Assembly: GCA_003558435.1 (NCBI GenBank)
Contig: PWLR01000001.1
Location: 1 to 38,367 of the forward strand
Origin: Nitriliruptoraceae bacterium
GTDB lineage: Bacteria; Actinomycetota; Nitriliruptoria; Nitriliruptorales; Nitriliruptoraceae
Direction: 5' to 3'
DNA: 38,367 nt
This document shows positions 6,584 to 17,338 of this stretch, piece by piece; the first letter of the stretch is position 1, and each line of letters starts with the position of its first letter. Position numbers and translations under genes: made by a program. The notes beneath the pieces were generated by a model. It was not told the DNA's origin. It did no database searches and saw only the letters and a program-made list of their open reading frames with translations.

Positions 6584-9435
6584 GGCCGCAGCTCCGTCGC
6601 GGGCCCCGACGGGGTCGTGACCGCCTGCGGTGCCACGATCTCGCCGTCGCGACGGGCCCCCAGCCCGGTGCGCTCCGGGTTCGGGGGCTCCTCGACGATC
6701 CCCTGGCCGAGGTGGCGGAGGATCGCGACCACCATGCCGATCACCACGCCGTAGACCCCGATGTCGAACATCAGCGACCCGGCGACCTCGAGGCCGAAGG
6801 GGAGCACGAGCTTGGCGCCGTCCAGGAACGTCCCGGTCAGCACGAGCCCCCCGAGGCCGTAGGCCAGGGCGATCAGCAGGCCCCCGCCGGTGAACAGCAA
6901 CGCGCGCAACCATCGGCTCTGCCAGATGCGCTGGTGGCCGCGGCTGAAGTACAGCAGCACGACGGTCGCCCCCGCCGTCAGCCCACCGATGAACCCGCCC
7001 CCGACGGCGTCGTGGCCACGGACGAGCAGCCACAGCGAGACCACGATCATCAGCGGGGCGAGGAACAGGTTGGCCGTGCGCAGGATCGGGCTGTCGATCA
7101 TCCCGATGCCGTCCCAGCGCTCGATCCCGTCCACGTCGGCCGACCCGTCGGGGGGCGGGACCGCCCGTTCCTCGGAGAACCGGACCAGGGCGACGATCGC
7201 GGTGGCGGCCGCGACGACGACCGTGATCTCCCCGAGGGTGTCGAGGGCACGGAAGTCGACCAGGATGGTGTTGACCACGTTCGAACCACCGGTCAGGCCC
7301 TCACCCTCGTTCAGGAAGCGCTGGCCGACCTCGGAGATGCCCCGGCGACCGGTGAAGGCGTAGGTCGCGAGCCCGGCCACCGTCCCGACGCCGACGGCGA
7401 TGACGCCCGCCGTCACCTTCCGGGGGCGGCCGCCGCGCGCGAACGACGTGGGCAGCCGACGGAACACCACCACCACCAGCGCCATGGTCAGCGTCTCGAC
7501 CAGCAGCTGGGTCAGGGCGAGGTCCGGTGCCCCGAGCAGCACGAACCAGCCGGCCACGGTGAACCCGGTCAGGCCGAGCGTCGCGACCGCGGCCAGACGG
7601 CTCCGGGCCTGCACGACCCCCGCGATGCACGCGGCCAACAGCACGACCACCGCCCAGTCGGAGGCCAGCCACGGCGCCGGGTCACCCAGTGCCCCGAGGT
7701 CCAGTCGCGATGTGAGGCCGACCCCGACCACGAGCACCACCGCGACCACGGGCAGCAGGTAGGCGGGCGGTGCGTCCGAGGAGGCGCTGCGGCCGATGCG
7801 CGCGCCGAACGCGAGGACCGCCGCGTAGGTCCGGTCGAAGGCACGCTCGCCCGAGGGCCCCCGGAACAGGGCCTGACCGCGTTCCACACGCTCGCGGAGG
7901 GACACCAGCGTGCCGCCGACCGCGACGACCACGAAGGACATCACCAGTGGCAGCTCCAGGCCATGCCACAACGCGAGGTGCAGGTCCGCGGACGTGCCGG
8001 TGACGTCCCGACTGACGGCGTTGACCAGCGCATCGAGGCGGGGCACCACCAGCCCGAGCCCGAGCCCGGCCGCGGCGGTCACCAACGCCGGCGCGACGAA
8101 CCCGATCGGCGCGGCGTGCGGGTGGGTGCGCTCCGGACCCTCGAAGGTCCGCAGGTAGAACCTGGCGCTGTAGGCGAACGTGCCGATACTGGCGAGCACC
8201 GCGAGCAGGCCGGCGGTGGCCCCCAACCAGGCGGGATCACCCAATTCGACGAAGGAGGCGAACGCCTCCTCCTTGGACACGAAGCCGAGCAGCGGTGGCA
8301 GCCCCGACATCGACAGGGCGGCCAGACCGGCGGCCAGGGCCGTGGTCGGCAGGGTGCGGCGCAGACCGCCCAGTTCTCGCAGGTCGCGGGTCCCGGTCTC
8401 GTGGTCGACGATCCCCACGGTCATGAACAGCGTCGCCTTGAACAGCGCATGCGCGAGGGTGTGCAGCGCGGCGGCGGCGATCGCCAGGGGCGTCCCGATG
8501 CCGATCAGGCCCACGAGCAACCCGAGTTGGCTGACCGTCGAGTAGGCCAGCAGCGCCTTGAGATCGGTCCTGCGTAGCGCCACCACGGCGCCGAACACCG
8601 CCGTGGCCAGCCCGCCGAGCACCAACGGCAACTGCCACCCGGCGTTGCCGGCGAACAACGGCGTGAACCGCAGCAGCAGGTAGATCCCGGCCTTCACCAT
8701 CGTGGCCGCGTGCAGGTAGGTGCTGACCGGGGTCGGCGCGACCATCGCGCCGGGCAGCCAGAAATGGAACGGCAGCTGCGCGGACTTGGTGCCGGCCGCG
8801 AGCAGCAGGAGCACGATGATCACCGGCGTGACACCCGCATCGGCCAGGGCCGGAGCGGACGACAGGATCTCCGTCAGCGACGAGGTCCCGGTCACCACCG
8901 ACAGCAACACCGCGGCCCCCAGCAGCGCGAGGCCGCCGAGCGCCGTGGTCAGGAACGCCCGGAGCGCCCCCTGCCTGCCCTCCCCGAGCCCGCCGATCAG
9001 GAAGAAGCTCGTGACGCTCGTCAGTTCCCAGAACACGAACAGCAGGAGCACGTCGTCGGCGAGCACCAGACCCAGCATGGCGCCGGCGAACGCCGTGAGC
9101 AACGTCAGGTAGCGGCCGATGCGGACGTCGCCGGCGGCGAAGTACCGGGCGGCGTAGGCTAGCACGATCGCCCCGATGCCGAGCACGATCAGTGCGAACA
9201 GCAGCCCGAGCGCGTCCATGCGCAGCGCGACGCTCAGCCCGGCCGCGGCGACCCAGTCGAAGCGGCTGACCACCGCCTCGCCCGCGAGCACGGGGCCACC
9301 GGCCACCGCCAGCCAGCCGCCCGTCCCGGCGAGCACCGCGGCACCGAGGTAGCCGGCGTTGCGGCCGAAGGCGCGTACCAGCAGCGGCGTCGCCGATGCC
9401 AGGCCGAACACCACCGCGACCGCGACGGTCAGCAT
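6580..9435 (-). CDS. mrpA: Na+/H+ antiporter subunit A fused to subunit B
   Basis: This 951-residue protein combines MrpA and MrpB. Residues 1 to about 500 form the NuoL-like antiporter module, with Glu137 (LLFVFWELTSVTSFFLIGG), Lys217 (AAGTKSAQLPFHFWLPGAM), Lys248 (ATMVKAGIYLLLR) and HALFKATLFM. A further membrane region corresponds to the MrpA C-terminal domain (related to NuoJ). Residues from about 780 match MrpB, for example RGHDAVGGGFIGGLTAGA and GSLMFDIGVYGVVIGM. The ATG at 9435 has GGAG eight bases upstream. It leads the operon, so the promoter should lie in the 215-base divergent gap. MrpA-MrpB fusions are known in other bacteria. Confidence 0.95.
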   Translation of the reverse strand: MLTVAVAVVFGLASATPLLVRAFGRNAGYLGAAVLAGTGGWLAVAGGPVLAGEAVVSRFDWVAAAGLSVALRMDALGLLFALIVLGIGAIVLAYAARYFAAGDVRIGRYLTLLTAFAGAMLGLVLADDVLLLFVFWELTSVTSFFLIGGLGEGRQGALRAFLTTALGGLALLGAAVLLSVVTGTSSLTEILSSAPALADAGVTPVIIVLLLLAAGTKSAQLPFHFWLPGAMVAPTPVSTYLHAATMVKAGIYLLLRFTPLFAGNAGWQLPLVLGGLATAVFGAVVALRRTDLKALLAYSTVSQLGLLVGLIGIGTPLAIAAAALHTLAHALFKATLFMTVGIVDHETGTRDLRELGGLRRTLPTTALAAGLAALSMSGLPPLLGFVSKEEAFASFVELGDPAWLGATAGLLAVLASIGTFAYSARFYLRTFEGPERTHPHAAPIGFVAPALVTAAAGLGLGLVVPRLDALVNAVSRDVTGTSADLHLALWHGLELPLVMSFVVVAVGGTLVSLRERVERGQALFRGPSGERAFDRTYAAVLAFGARIGRSASSDAPPAYLLPVVAVVLVVGVGLTSRLDLGALGDPAPWLASDWAVVVLLAACIAGVVQARSRLAAVATLGLTGFTVAGWFVLLGAPDLALTQLLVETLTMALVVVVFRRLPTSFARGGRPRKVTAGVIAVGVGTVAGLATYAFTGRRGISEVGQRFLNEGEGLTGGSNVVNTILVDFRALDTLGEITVVVAAATAIVALVRFSEERAVPPPDGSADVDGIERWDGIGMIDSPILRTANLFLAPLMIVVSLWLLVRGHDAVGGGFIGGLTAGATVVLLYFSRGHQRIWQSRWLRALLFTGGGLLIALAYGLGGLVLTGTFLDGAKLVLPFGLEVAGSLMFDIGVYGVVIGMVVAILRHLGQGIVEEPPNPERTGLGARRDGEIVAPQAVTTPSGPATELRP

Positions 9436-9650
9436 CAATCGGGCTCCGGGAACGGGCCCCCGCGAACCCGCGGGGACGGGCCGCGACACATCGGCCGGAT
9501 GGGTCGCTCGAACCGTGGTTCGGTGCTGGGGTGCACCAGGACGTACCGGCCGTGGAGAACCGTAGCGCCCGCGCGATGGGTGGTCGTTCGTCACGGCGAG
9601 CGGAACGCCTGCTCGGCATGCTCGCGCGGCCGCCACCGAGGAGCACGACG
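9436..9650. promoter_or_regulatory. divergent control region of the mrp operon and the SDR gene
   Basis: This 215-base gap separates the minus-strand mrp operon from a plus-strand SDR gene and must hold both promoters. It contains the inverted repeat CGAACC-GT-GGTTCG at 9509-9522, a possible operator. A GC-rich hairpin (CCCGCG/CGCGGG) lies close to the mrpA side, inside the probable leader. The SDR ribosome-binding site GAGGAG is at 9638-9643. I could not identify convincing paired -35/-10 boxes. Confidence 0.4.
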
Positions 9651-10388
9651 ATGACCGGGCAGGAGACCGACGGCAGGCTGCATGGCCGACGGGTGCTGAT
9701 CACCGGCGCCTCGTCGGGGATCGGTGCGGCGACGGCCCGGGCGATCGTGGCGGCGGGTGGCCGCGTCGCGCTGCTCGCCCGTCGACCGGAGCCGGTGCAG
9801 GAGCTGGCCACCGAACTGGACGGGGCCGCGGTCCCCGCCGACGTGACCGACGTCGACGGCGTGGGGGCCGCCGTGGAGGAGGCCGCTTCGCAGCTCGGAG
9901 GGCTCGACGGGCTGGTCAACGCGGCCGGGGCGATGCGGGCCGGCCGGATCGCCGACACCGATCCGGCCGCCTGGCGGCTGATGTTCGACGTCAACGTGCT
10001 CGGTCTGTTGCACGTCACGCAGGCCGCGATCCCCCACCTGCGCCGCGACGGCGGGGATGTGGTCAACATCTCGTCGATGTCGGGCCGGCGCGTGGGCTCG
10101 GTCGAGATGGCCGCCTACGCCGCGTCGAAGGCCGCCGTGCACACCGTGTCCGAGGGGCTGCGCCGGGAACTGTCCGACGACGGGGTCCGGGTGACGGTGG
10201 TCGCTCCCGGTGTGGTGGACACCGACCTGTTCGGCGACCGGGACGACGAGACGACCTCGAGGCTGCGCGACAAGGCGCGCACGGAGGGGCTGGGCGCCGT
10301 CGACGTGGCGTCGGCGATCGTCGGGGTCCTTCTCGCCCCGCCGCACGTGGTCCACGTCGAGGTGGCGATGCTGTCGATCCACCAGTGA
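9651..10388 (+). CDS. SDR-family oxidoreductase
   Basis: This 245-residue classical short-chain dehydrogenase/reductase has the cofactor motif TGASSGIG at residues 18-25 and NAAG at about 90-93. The catalytic set is Ser142 with YAASK at 156-160. It should be a cytosolic NAD(P)(H)-dependent oxidoreductase; the substrate is not deducible. ATG 9651 follows GAGGAG by seven bases; reading further upstream adds only low-complexity Arg/Pro sequence. It converges with the MFS gene, with four bases between stops. Confidence 0.92.
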   Translation: MTGQETDGRLHGRRVLITGASSGIGAATARAIVAAGGRVALLARRPEPVQELATELDGAAVPADVTDVDGVGAAVEEAASQLGGLDGLVNAAGAMRAGRIADTDPAAWRLMFDVNVLGLLHVTQAAIPHLRRDGGDVVNISSMSGRRVGSVEMAAYAASKAAVHTVSEGLRRELSDDGVRVTVVAPGVVDTDLFGDRDDETTSRLRDKARTEGLGAVDVASAIVGVLLAPPHVVHVEVAMLSIHQ

Positions 10389-10392
10389 GGCA

Positions 10393-11556
10393 TCAGGCTC
10401 GTCCGGCGGGCTCCCCGGTCGGCCCGGGAGCCAGGGCCGGCTGCCGACGTGTGGTGAGCGCGAACACCACCGCCCCGACCCCGGCGAAGGCCACCGACAG
10501 GCCCACCTGCTCCGACACGGCACCGATCGTCGGTGGTCCGAGCAGGAAGGCGAGGTACCCCACGGATGCCACGGCGGCGACCCCGCGACCGGGGGTCTCG
10601 GAGACCCGGCCGGCAGCGCTGAAGGCGAGCGGCACCGTCACCCCCAACCCGCTTCCGACCAGCGCGAACCCGATCAGCGCGGCCGGCAACGACGGGATGC
10701 CCGCGACCAGCAGGAACCCTGCGGCGGCCGCCCATCCGCCGCCGATGATCACCCGGGCCGCCCCGAGCCGGTGCACCAGCCGGTCGCCGAAGAGCCGCAC
10801 GGCCAACGTCGAGCCGGTGTAGACCACGTACCCCCACCCGGAACGGGAGGGATCGACCGAGACGGTCTCGCGCAGGTGGATGCCGCTCCACTCGCCGGCG
10901 GTGCCTTCGCCGAGCGCAGCCGCGAAGGCGACCAGGGCGAGCGGGAACAACGCCCCGCGCGGCCAGGCGAACCGGGGGCCGGTCCGCGCGAGGGTGGGAT
11001 CGGTCCGGTCGCTGACCCGCAGGCCCGGCGCCGCCGCCAGCACGACCGCTACGAGCACCGCCGCCACCACGGCGAGGTGGAGGGGTACGGGGGTGCGTAG
11101 GTAGGTCGCCAGCGCACCGCTCGAGGCGCCGAACAGCGCGCCGACGCTCCACGCGCCGTGGAACCCGACCATGATCGAGCGGCCGTAGGCGCGCTCGACC
11201 CCGACGGCCTGGGCGTTCATGCCCACGTCCATCGCCGACAGGCCGGCGCCGGTCAGCAACAGGCCGATGGCGAGCGGGAGCGGTCCGGGGGCCATGCCGA
11301 CGACGCTCAGCATGCTCACGCCCAGGGCGGCACCGGCGAGCGCGACCCGTCGTGACCCCGTGCGGTCGACGGCCCACCCCGCGACCAGCAGCCCGGAGAC
11401 GACGCCGGCCGACAACGACCCGAGCACGAGTCCGAGGGTGGCCTTGCTGATCCCGAGGCCGGCTTGGACATCGGGGACCCGGGCGATGAACGACGAGATG
11501 GCGATCCCGTTGACCGCGAAGAACAGCGTCACCGCGAGGCGTGCCCGCGAACTCAC
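10393..11556 (-). CDS. MFS transporter, YbjJ/FHS-like
   Basis: This 387-residue major facilitator has about twelve hydrophobic segments and the loop 2-3 motif GWAVDRTGSRR at about residue 58. Its opening, LFFAVNGIAISSFIARVPD, and its organisation resemble the YbjJ and fucose-permease group of efflux or uptake proteins. The start is GTG 11556, which overlaps the VanZ-like stop by 4 bases (GTGA). Longer readings upstream are the VanZ gene in another frame. The substrate is unknown. Confidence 0.88.
   Translation of the reverse strand: MSSRARLAVTLFFAVNGIAISSFIARVPDVQAGLGISKATLGLVLGSLSAGVVSGLLVAGWAVDRTGSRRVALAGAALGVSMLSVVGMAPGPLPLAIGLLLTGAGLSAMDVGMNAQAVGVERAYGRSIMVGFHGAWSVGALFGASSGALATYLRTPVPLHLAVVAAVLVAVVLAAAPGLRVSDRTDPTLARTGPRFAWPRGALFPLALVAFAAALGEGTAGEWSGIHLRETVSVDPSRSGWGYVVYTGSTLAVRLFGDRLVHRLGAARVIIGGGWAAAAGFLLVAGIPSLPAALIGFALVGSGLGVTVPLAFSAAGRVSETPGRGVAAVASVGYLAFLLGPPTIGAVSEQVGLSVAFAGVGAVVFALTTRRQPALAPGPTGEPAGRA
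10409..10432. terminator. hairpin at the convergent SDR/MFS ends
   Basis: GGCTCCC at 10409-10415 pairs with GGGAGCC at 10426-10432. It lies just past the SDR stop, inside the last codons of the MFS gene. It could end SDR transcripts. No T run follows. Confidence 0.35.
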
Positions 11557-11945
11557 GGATGGGTCCGGGCCGGCTGGCTCACGCGGCGTTCGACGATGTG
11601 GCGGCTGGCGACGACCGCCAGGTACCCGAGGCAGGCGCCCAGGGTGTTGGTCACGACATCGAGCAGCAGCGGGTTGCGGCCGGGGAGCAGGGTCTGGGTC
11701 AGCTCGATGACGACCGATGCCATGAACGCCATCAGCAGCAGCCACGGACGACCGAACCAGGCGATGACCGCTCCGAGCGGCACGAACAGCAGGACGTTGA
11801 GCACGACCGCCAGCGGCCAGGGCGCGATCCAGGGCGAGAGCAGGTCCGCGAGGGACTGGTAGGGAGCCGGCGATCCGGGCGTCAGCGTCAGGGCGGCGAT
11901 GAAGGCGATCGCCGCCACGAGCGCGACCGTCCGCAACCGTTGCAT
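11553..11945 (-). CDS. VanZ-like membrane protein
   Basis: This 130-residue membrane protein of the VanZ-like family shows NVLLFVPLGAVIAWF, then a conserved glutamate and glutamine (VVIELTQ), then DVVTNTLGACLGYL. Four helices are likely. VanZ itself affects teicoplanin resistance, but most family members have no known role. I chose ATG 11945; an in-frame GTG at 11996 would add 17 charged residues, and neither has a strong ribosome-binding site. It is translationally coupled to the MFS transporter. Confidence 0.82.
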   Translation of the reverse strand: MQRLRTVALVAAIAFIAALTLTPGSPAPYQSLADLLSPWIAPWPLAVVLNVLLFVPLGAVIAWFGRPWLLLMAFMASVVIELTQTLLPGRNPLLLDVVTNTLGACLGYLAVVASRHIVERRVSQPARTHP

Positions 11946-12003
11946 GGGCGCAGGGTAGGAGTTCCGGGCCGGACGGTTCGCGCCGACCGCGGCCACGGGT
12001 CGG

Positions 12004-13956
<1,953 letters not shown>

Positions 13957-14133
13957 GGTGGCTCCCTGGTCGGTGCAGCTCCTCGGAGCGGCTCGCTGGT
14001 GTCGCGTGGTGCGGGCGACGTCTCCCGACCACAACCTAGTCCCGTCGCCGATCCGGAGCCCGCCGGCGCGTGCCGGCTGGTCGCCCTCCGGTCCCGAACG
14101 GTCGTCGGTCCTGCGCGAGCGGCAGGGGCGCGG

Positions 14134-14277
14134 CTACCGGGAAGCGAGCCAACCGATCAGCATGACGACCAACAGCCCGACCAACGGCCACAGGTACCAG
14201 GTCACGGCCAGTCCCCGGCCGTGGCGTACCTGTTCCTCGTCGTGAGGGTCCTGGGAGCTTGACTCGTGGGATGACAC
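14134..14277 (-). CDS. small single-helix membrane protein
   Basis: This is a possible 47-residue protein starting at GTG 14277. GAGG lies ten bases upstream. The N-terminal half is polar and rich in Ser, Asp, Glu and His; the rest is one helix (WPLVGLLVVMLIGWLASR). An in-frame ATG at 14379 would add 34 Arg-rich residues and looks less likely. It lies upstream of acs on the same strand with a 177-base gap. I do not recognise a family. Confidence 0.45.
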   Translation of the reverse strand: MSSHESSSQDPHDEEQVRHGRGLAVTWYLWPLVGLLVVMLIGWLASR

Positions 14278-14399
14278 GGCGGGTCGACCTCGTCGCGGGT
14301 GGACCGAGGCTACGACGCGGCGCCAGCAGACCCGGTGGCGCAGCGGCCGCTCGGACGGGTACTGCGAGGGGCTGAGCATGGCCTCGGCGACCCGGGGCG

Positions 14400-14414
14400 A
14401 AGGGCTCAGCCCTT
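14400..14414. terminator. short inverted repeat at the end of the TldE gene
   Basis: AAGGGCT at 14400-14406 and AGCCCTT at 14408-14414 form an inverted repeat that contains the stop codon of the TldE/PmbA gene. A transcript could fold it with a five-base loop. No T run follows, so this is a weak terminator candidate. Confidence 0.25.
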
Positions 14415-15767
14415 GGCGCCTCCGGTGAAGTTCCAGCCGGCCAGACGAAGTGAGGGGCAGATCACCATGCCGGCGCCGAACTCGCCGTCGGCGTACCGGT
14501 CGTCGTCGCCGATGCCGAGCACCTGGTCCGGGCCGAGCGCCGCCAGGAACGACTGCGTGAACCGCAGGTTGCCGACGGCGCCGGTCACCTCGCCGTCCTC
14601 GATCAGGAACGTGCCGTTGCGGGTCAATCCGGTCGCGACCTGGCTCTTGGGGTCGAGGATGCGGCAGTAGTGGAACTGGGTGACCAGCAGGCCGCGTTCG
14701 ACCGCGCCGATCAGCTCCTGCTGGGGGGTCGATCCGCCCGGCATGACGATGTTGAGCGGGATGGCCCCCATGCCCTCGCCGCCCGGGATGGCGTTGCCGG
14801 AACTGACCGTGCCCGCACGGCGGGCGGTGCGACGGTCGTGGGCCAGGGCCCGGCTCACGCCGGCCTCGACGAGCGCGAACCGGCTCCGCGGGGTGCCCTC
14901 CGCGTCGAACGGCAGGCCGATGGCGCGCGGGTCGGTCGGATCCTCGAGGATGGTGACGGCGGGGTCGAACTGGGTCTCGCCGAGCTCGACGAACGAGGCG
15001 CCCTCGAGGTGGGCCTTGGCGTTGAAGCCGTACACCGCCAGGAACGTCAGCACCGTGGAGACGGCCTCCGGGCCGAGCACGACCTCGTAGGTCCCCGGGT
15101 CGAGGTCACGGAAGTCGGCGGAGCGTCTGGCGCGGTCGGCCGCCCGGGCGCCGAGGGCGGCCACGTCGAGCTCGCCGATCGCGACCGAGGTGCCGTGCGC
15201 GGACCCGGCCGAGACCTCGGTCTGGTGGATGCCGTCGGCGGTGGCCCGGGTGGTGGCGCCGGTCGCCCGCTGGCCCGCCGTCGAGGCGAACGCGACCTGA
15301 TCGAGTTCGGTGTCGACGAATCCGGCCGCCCGTAGCGTCGGGTCGGCATCGACGAACCGCTTGACGAGGGCCGCACGCTCCTCGGGCGTCGCATCGGCGG
15401 TGGCGGGGTCGAGGTTGCCGACGCGTGCGACCTCGGCCGGAGGTGTCGCGCCGGGCCAGTGCGGATCGACCGGTTGGAGTTCGGCCGAGGCGATGCCGGC
15501 CGCGACCAGTTCATCGAGCGCGGCCTCGTCGACGGCGGTGGTCGACGCCGTGGCGGTGCGACCGTCGACCGCCAGTGTCAGCGCCACGGTGATCGTGTCC
15601 TCGCCCACGTGCTGGTGGATGAACGAGTTCGCGAACCTGGTCAGACCGTGACGGGTCCGTGCGACCCGGACGTTGGCCTCGACGTCCGCTGCGACGTCCG
15701 CGCCGCGGGCCTCGACGAGCGCCACGACCCGGTCGGCGAGTTCCTGGAGATGTGCGAGATCGGTCAT
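14406..15767 (-). CDS. TldE/PmbA-type metalloprotease subunit
   Basis: This 453-residue protein of the TldD/PmbA family lacks the metal-binding HExxxH motif, which marks it as the non-catalytic TldE (PmbA) partner. The C-terminal half carries conserved glycine-rich stretches, GNAIPGGEGMGAIPLN and HYCRILDPKSQVATGLTRNG. In Enterobacteria TldD and TldE form a heterodimer that degrades unfolded peptides, matures microcin B17 and turns over the CcdA antitoxin. Four bases separate it from tldD upstream, so the two are co-transcribed. No peptide substrate is visible nearby. Confidence 0.92.
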   Translation of the reverse strand: MTDLAHLQELADRVVALVEARGADVAADVEANVRVARTRHGLTRFANSFIHQHVGEDTITVALTLAVDGRTATASTTAVDEAALDELVAAGIASAELQPVDPHWPGATPPAEVARVGNLDPATADATPEERAALVKRFVDADPTLRAAGFVDTELDQVAFASTAGQRATGATTRATADGIHQTEVSAGSAHGTSVAIGELDVAALGARAADRARRSADFRDLDPGTYEVVLGPEAVSTVLTFLAVYGFNAKAHLEGASFVELGETQFDPAVTILEDPTDPRAIGLPFDAEGTPRSRFALVEAGVSRALAHDRRTARRAGTVSSGNAIPGGEGMGAIPLNIVMPGGSTPQQELIGAVERGLLVTQFHYCRILDPKSQVATGLTRNGTFLIEDGEVTGAVGNLRFTQSFLAALGPDQVLGIGDDDRYADGEFGAGMVICPSLRLAGWNFTGGAKG

Positions 15768-15771
15768 CGTC

Positions 15772-17232
15772 TCAGCCCTTCACGCCGACGCGGACACCGT
15801 GGAACCGTGCCGGTGATGCGGGATGGCCGGTGTGCCCGACCTGCATGGGTTGGCCCTTGCCGCAGTTCGGGACGCCCCAGGGATGCCATTCGTCCCGCCC
15901 GGCCAGCATGTCGAGCGATCCCCAGAACTGCGGGGTGATGCCCGTGTAGGTGGGGTTCTTGACCATCCGGGTGCGCTTGCCGTCCACCACCTCCCAGCCG
16001 ATCTCGCAACCGAACTGGAAGTTGAGCCGTCGGTCGTCGATCGACCAGGACCGGTTAGTGGCCATGATGACCCCCCGCTTGGTCTCGGCCACGATCTCCT
16101 CCAGGCTCGAGTCGCCCGGGAGCAGCCCCACGTTGGTCATGCGCACCATCGGCAGACGGTTGAACCCGTCGCCGCGGACCATCCCGCCCGGCGGCAGTCC
16201 GGCGAGATGTGCGGTGTCGCGGCCGGACAGCACCCCGACCCAGGTGCCCTGCTCGACGATGTCGACCTTCTGGGCCGGCGTGCCCTCGTCGTCGTAGCCG
16301 AAGGTCGACAGGGCGCCGGGGATGGTGGCATCCGCGGTGATGTTCATCAGCTCCGAGCCGTACTTGAAGCTGCCGAGCCCGCTGAGCTCCAGGAACGAGG
16401 TCCCGGCGAACGCCGCCTCCCAGCCGAGGATCCGGTCGAGCTCGATCGCGTGCCCGACCGATTCGTGGATCTGCAGCGCCAACTGGGACGACTCGAGGAT
16501 CAGATCCATCTCCCCCGAGGGGCAGGTCGGGGCGGAGAGCAGCTGCACGGCCTCCTCGGCGACCTCCTGGGCGTGCCCGGGCAGGTCGTAGCGCCGGATG
16601 ACCTCGTAGCCGCCGGTCTCGACGTGCCCGAACGACTGCGGGTAGCTGCGGCGCTGGGTCTCGTGCTCGCCCACGGCGGTGGCATCCATCCCGAGTCCCG
16701 ATTCGATCAGGTGCTGGTGGATGCGGTGACCCTGGGAGGACACGAACCACTTGTCGTTGTCCCAGAACATCAGCTGGGCGGTCGCCACGGCCACACCCTC
16801 GACCGCGCGCATCGTCCTGGTCGCGTCCACGATCGTCGCGACCTTCACATCGAGGGGGACGGTGAAGGGATCCTCCGCGTGCGGGGTCTCGTAGTGGTCC
16901 TGGGCGACGTGCACGTCGGCGAGTTCGATGCCGCGCCCCGGGACCAGCGCGGAGGCCTTGGCGGTGGCGGTGGCCTCGGCGCCGGACCGGGCCGCGGCGC
17001 GGTCGGTCAGCTCGCTGGTGGACGCGAAGCCCCACGACGAGCCGATCAGTGCCCGGACCCCGACCCCGGCGTCCTCCGTGCGGCTGACGGATTCCACCTC
17101 GCCGTCCTGGGCGGTGAGGCGTTCCTGGCGGCGGATCACGACCCGGGCGTCGGCATAGGTGGCCCCGGCCGCGAGCGCAGCCTCCACCGCCGCTCGGGCG
17201 TAGTCGAACATCTCATCACCAGCGTTGCGCAC
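15772..17232 (-). CDS. tldD: TldD zinc metalloprotease subunit
   Basis: This 486-residue TldD is the catalytic partner of the following TldE/PmbA gene. The zinc motif HESVGH is at 256-261 in LALQIHESVGHAIELDR. Other family stretches include GTWVGVLSGRDTAHLAG and ATNRSWSIDDRRLNFQFG. I chose GTG 17232 because a strong GGGAGG lies five bases upstream. An in-frame ATG at 17211 is the alternative and removes seven residues. It is divergent from rsgA with 106 bases between starts. Confidence 0.93.
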   Translation of the reverse strand: MRNAGDEMFDYARAAVEAALAAGATYADARVVIRRQERLTAQDGEVESVSRTEDAGVGVRALIGSSWGFASTSELTDRAAARSGAEATATAKASALVPGRGIELADVHVAQDHYETPHAEDPFTVPLDVKVATIVDATRTMRAVEGVAVATAQLMFWDNDKWFVSSQGHRIHQHLIESGLGMDATAVGEHETQRRSYPQSFGHVETGGYEVIRRYDLPGHAQEVAEEAVQLLSAPTCPSGEMDLILESSQLALQIHESVGHAIELDRILGWEAAFAGTSFLELSGLGSFKYGSELMNITADATIPGALSTFGYDDEGTPAQKVDIVEQGTWVGVLSGRDTAHLAGLPPGGMVRGDGFNRLPMVRMTNVGLLPGDSSLEEIVAETKRGVIMATNRSWSIDDRRLNFQFGCEIGWEVVDGKRTRMVKNPTYTGITPQFWGSLDMLAGRDEWHPWGVPNCGKGQPMQVGHTGHPASPARFHGVRVGVKG

Positions 17233-17338
17233 AGGAGCCTCCCGGAAGTCGGTCCGGAACGCTACCCGGTGGCGGCGGTGGCGCCGGGCCGGGCGACCGG
17301 TGGCGACATCCCACCGCCGGGGGTGGCACGATGGGGCC

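Noticed and set aside
9436-9636. N-terminal extension of MrpA to 9636
   Set aside because: The extra 67 residues are Arg/Pro-rich with no similarity to MrpA, overlap the SDR control region, and ATG 9435 has a ribosome-binding site.
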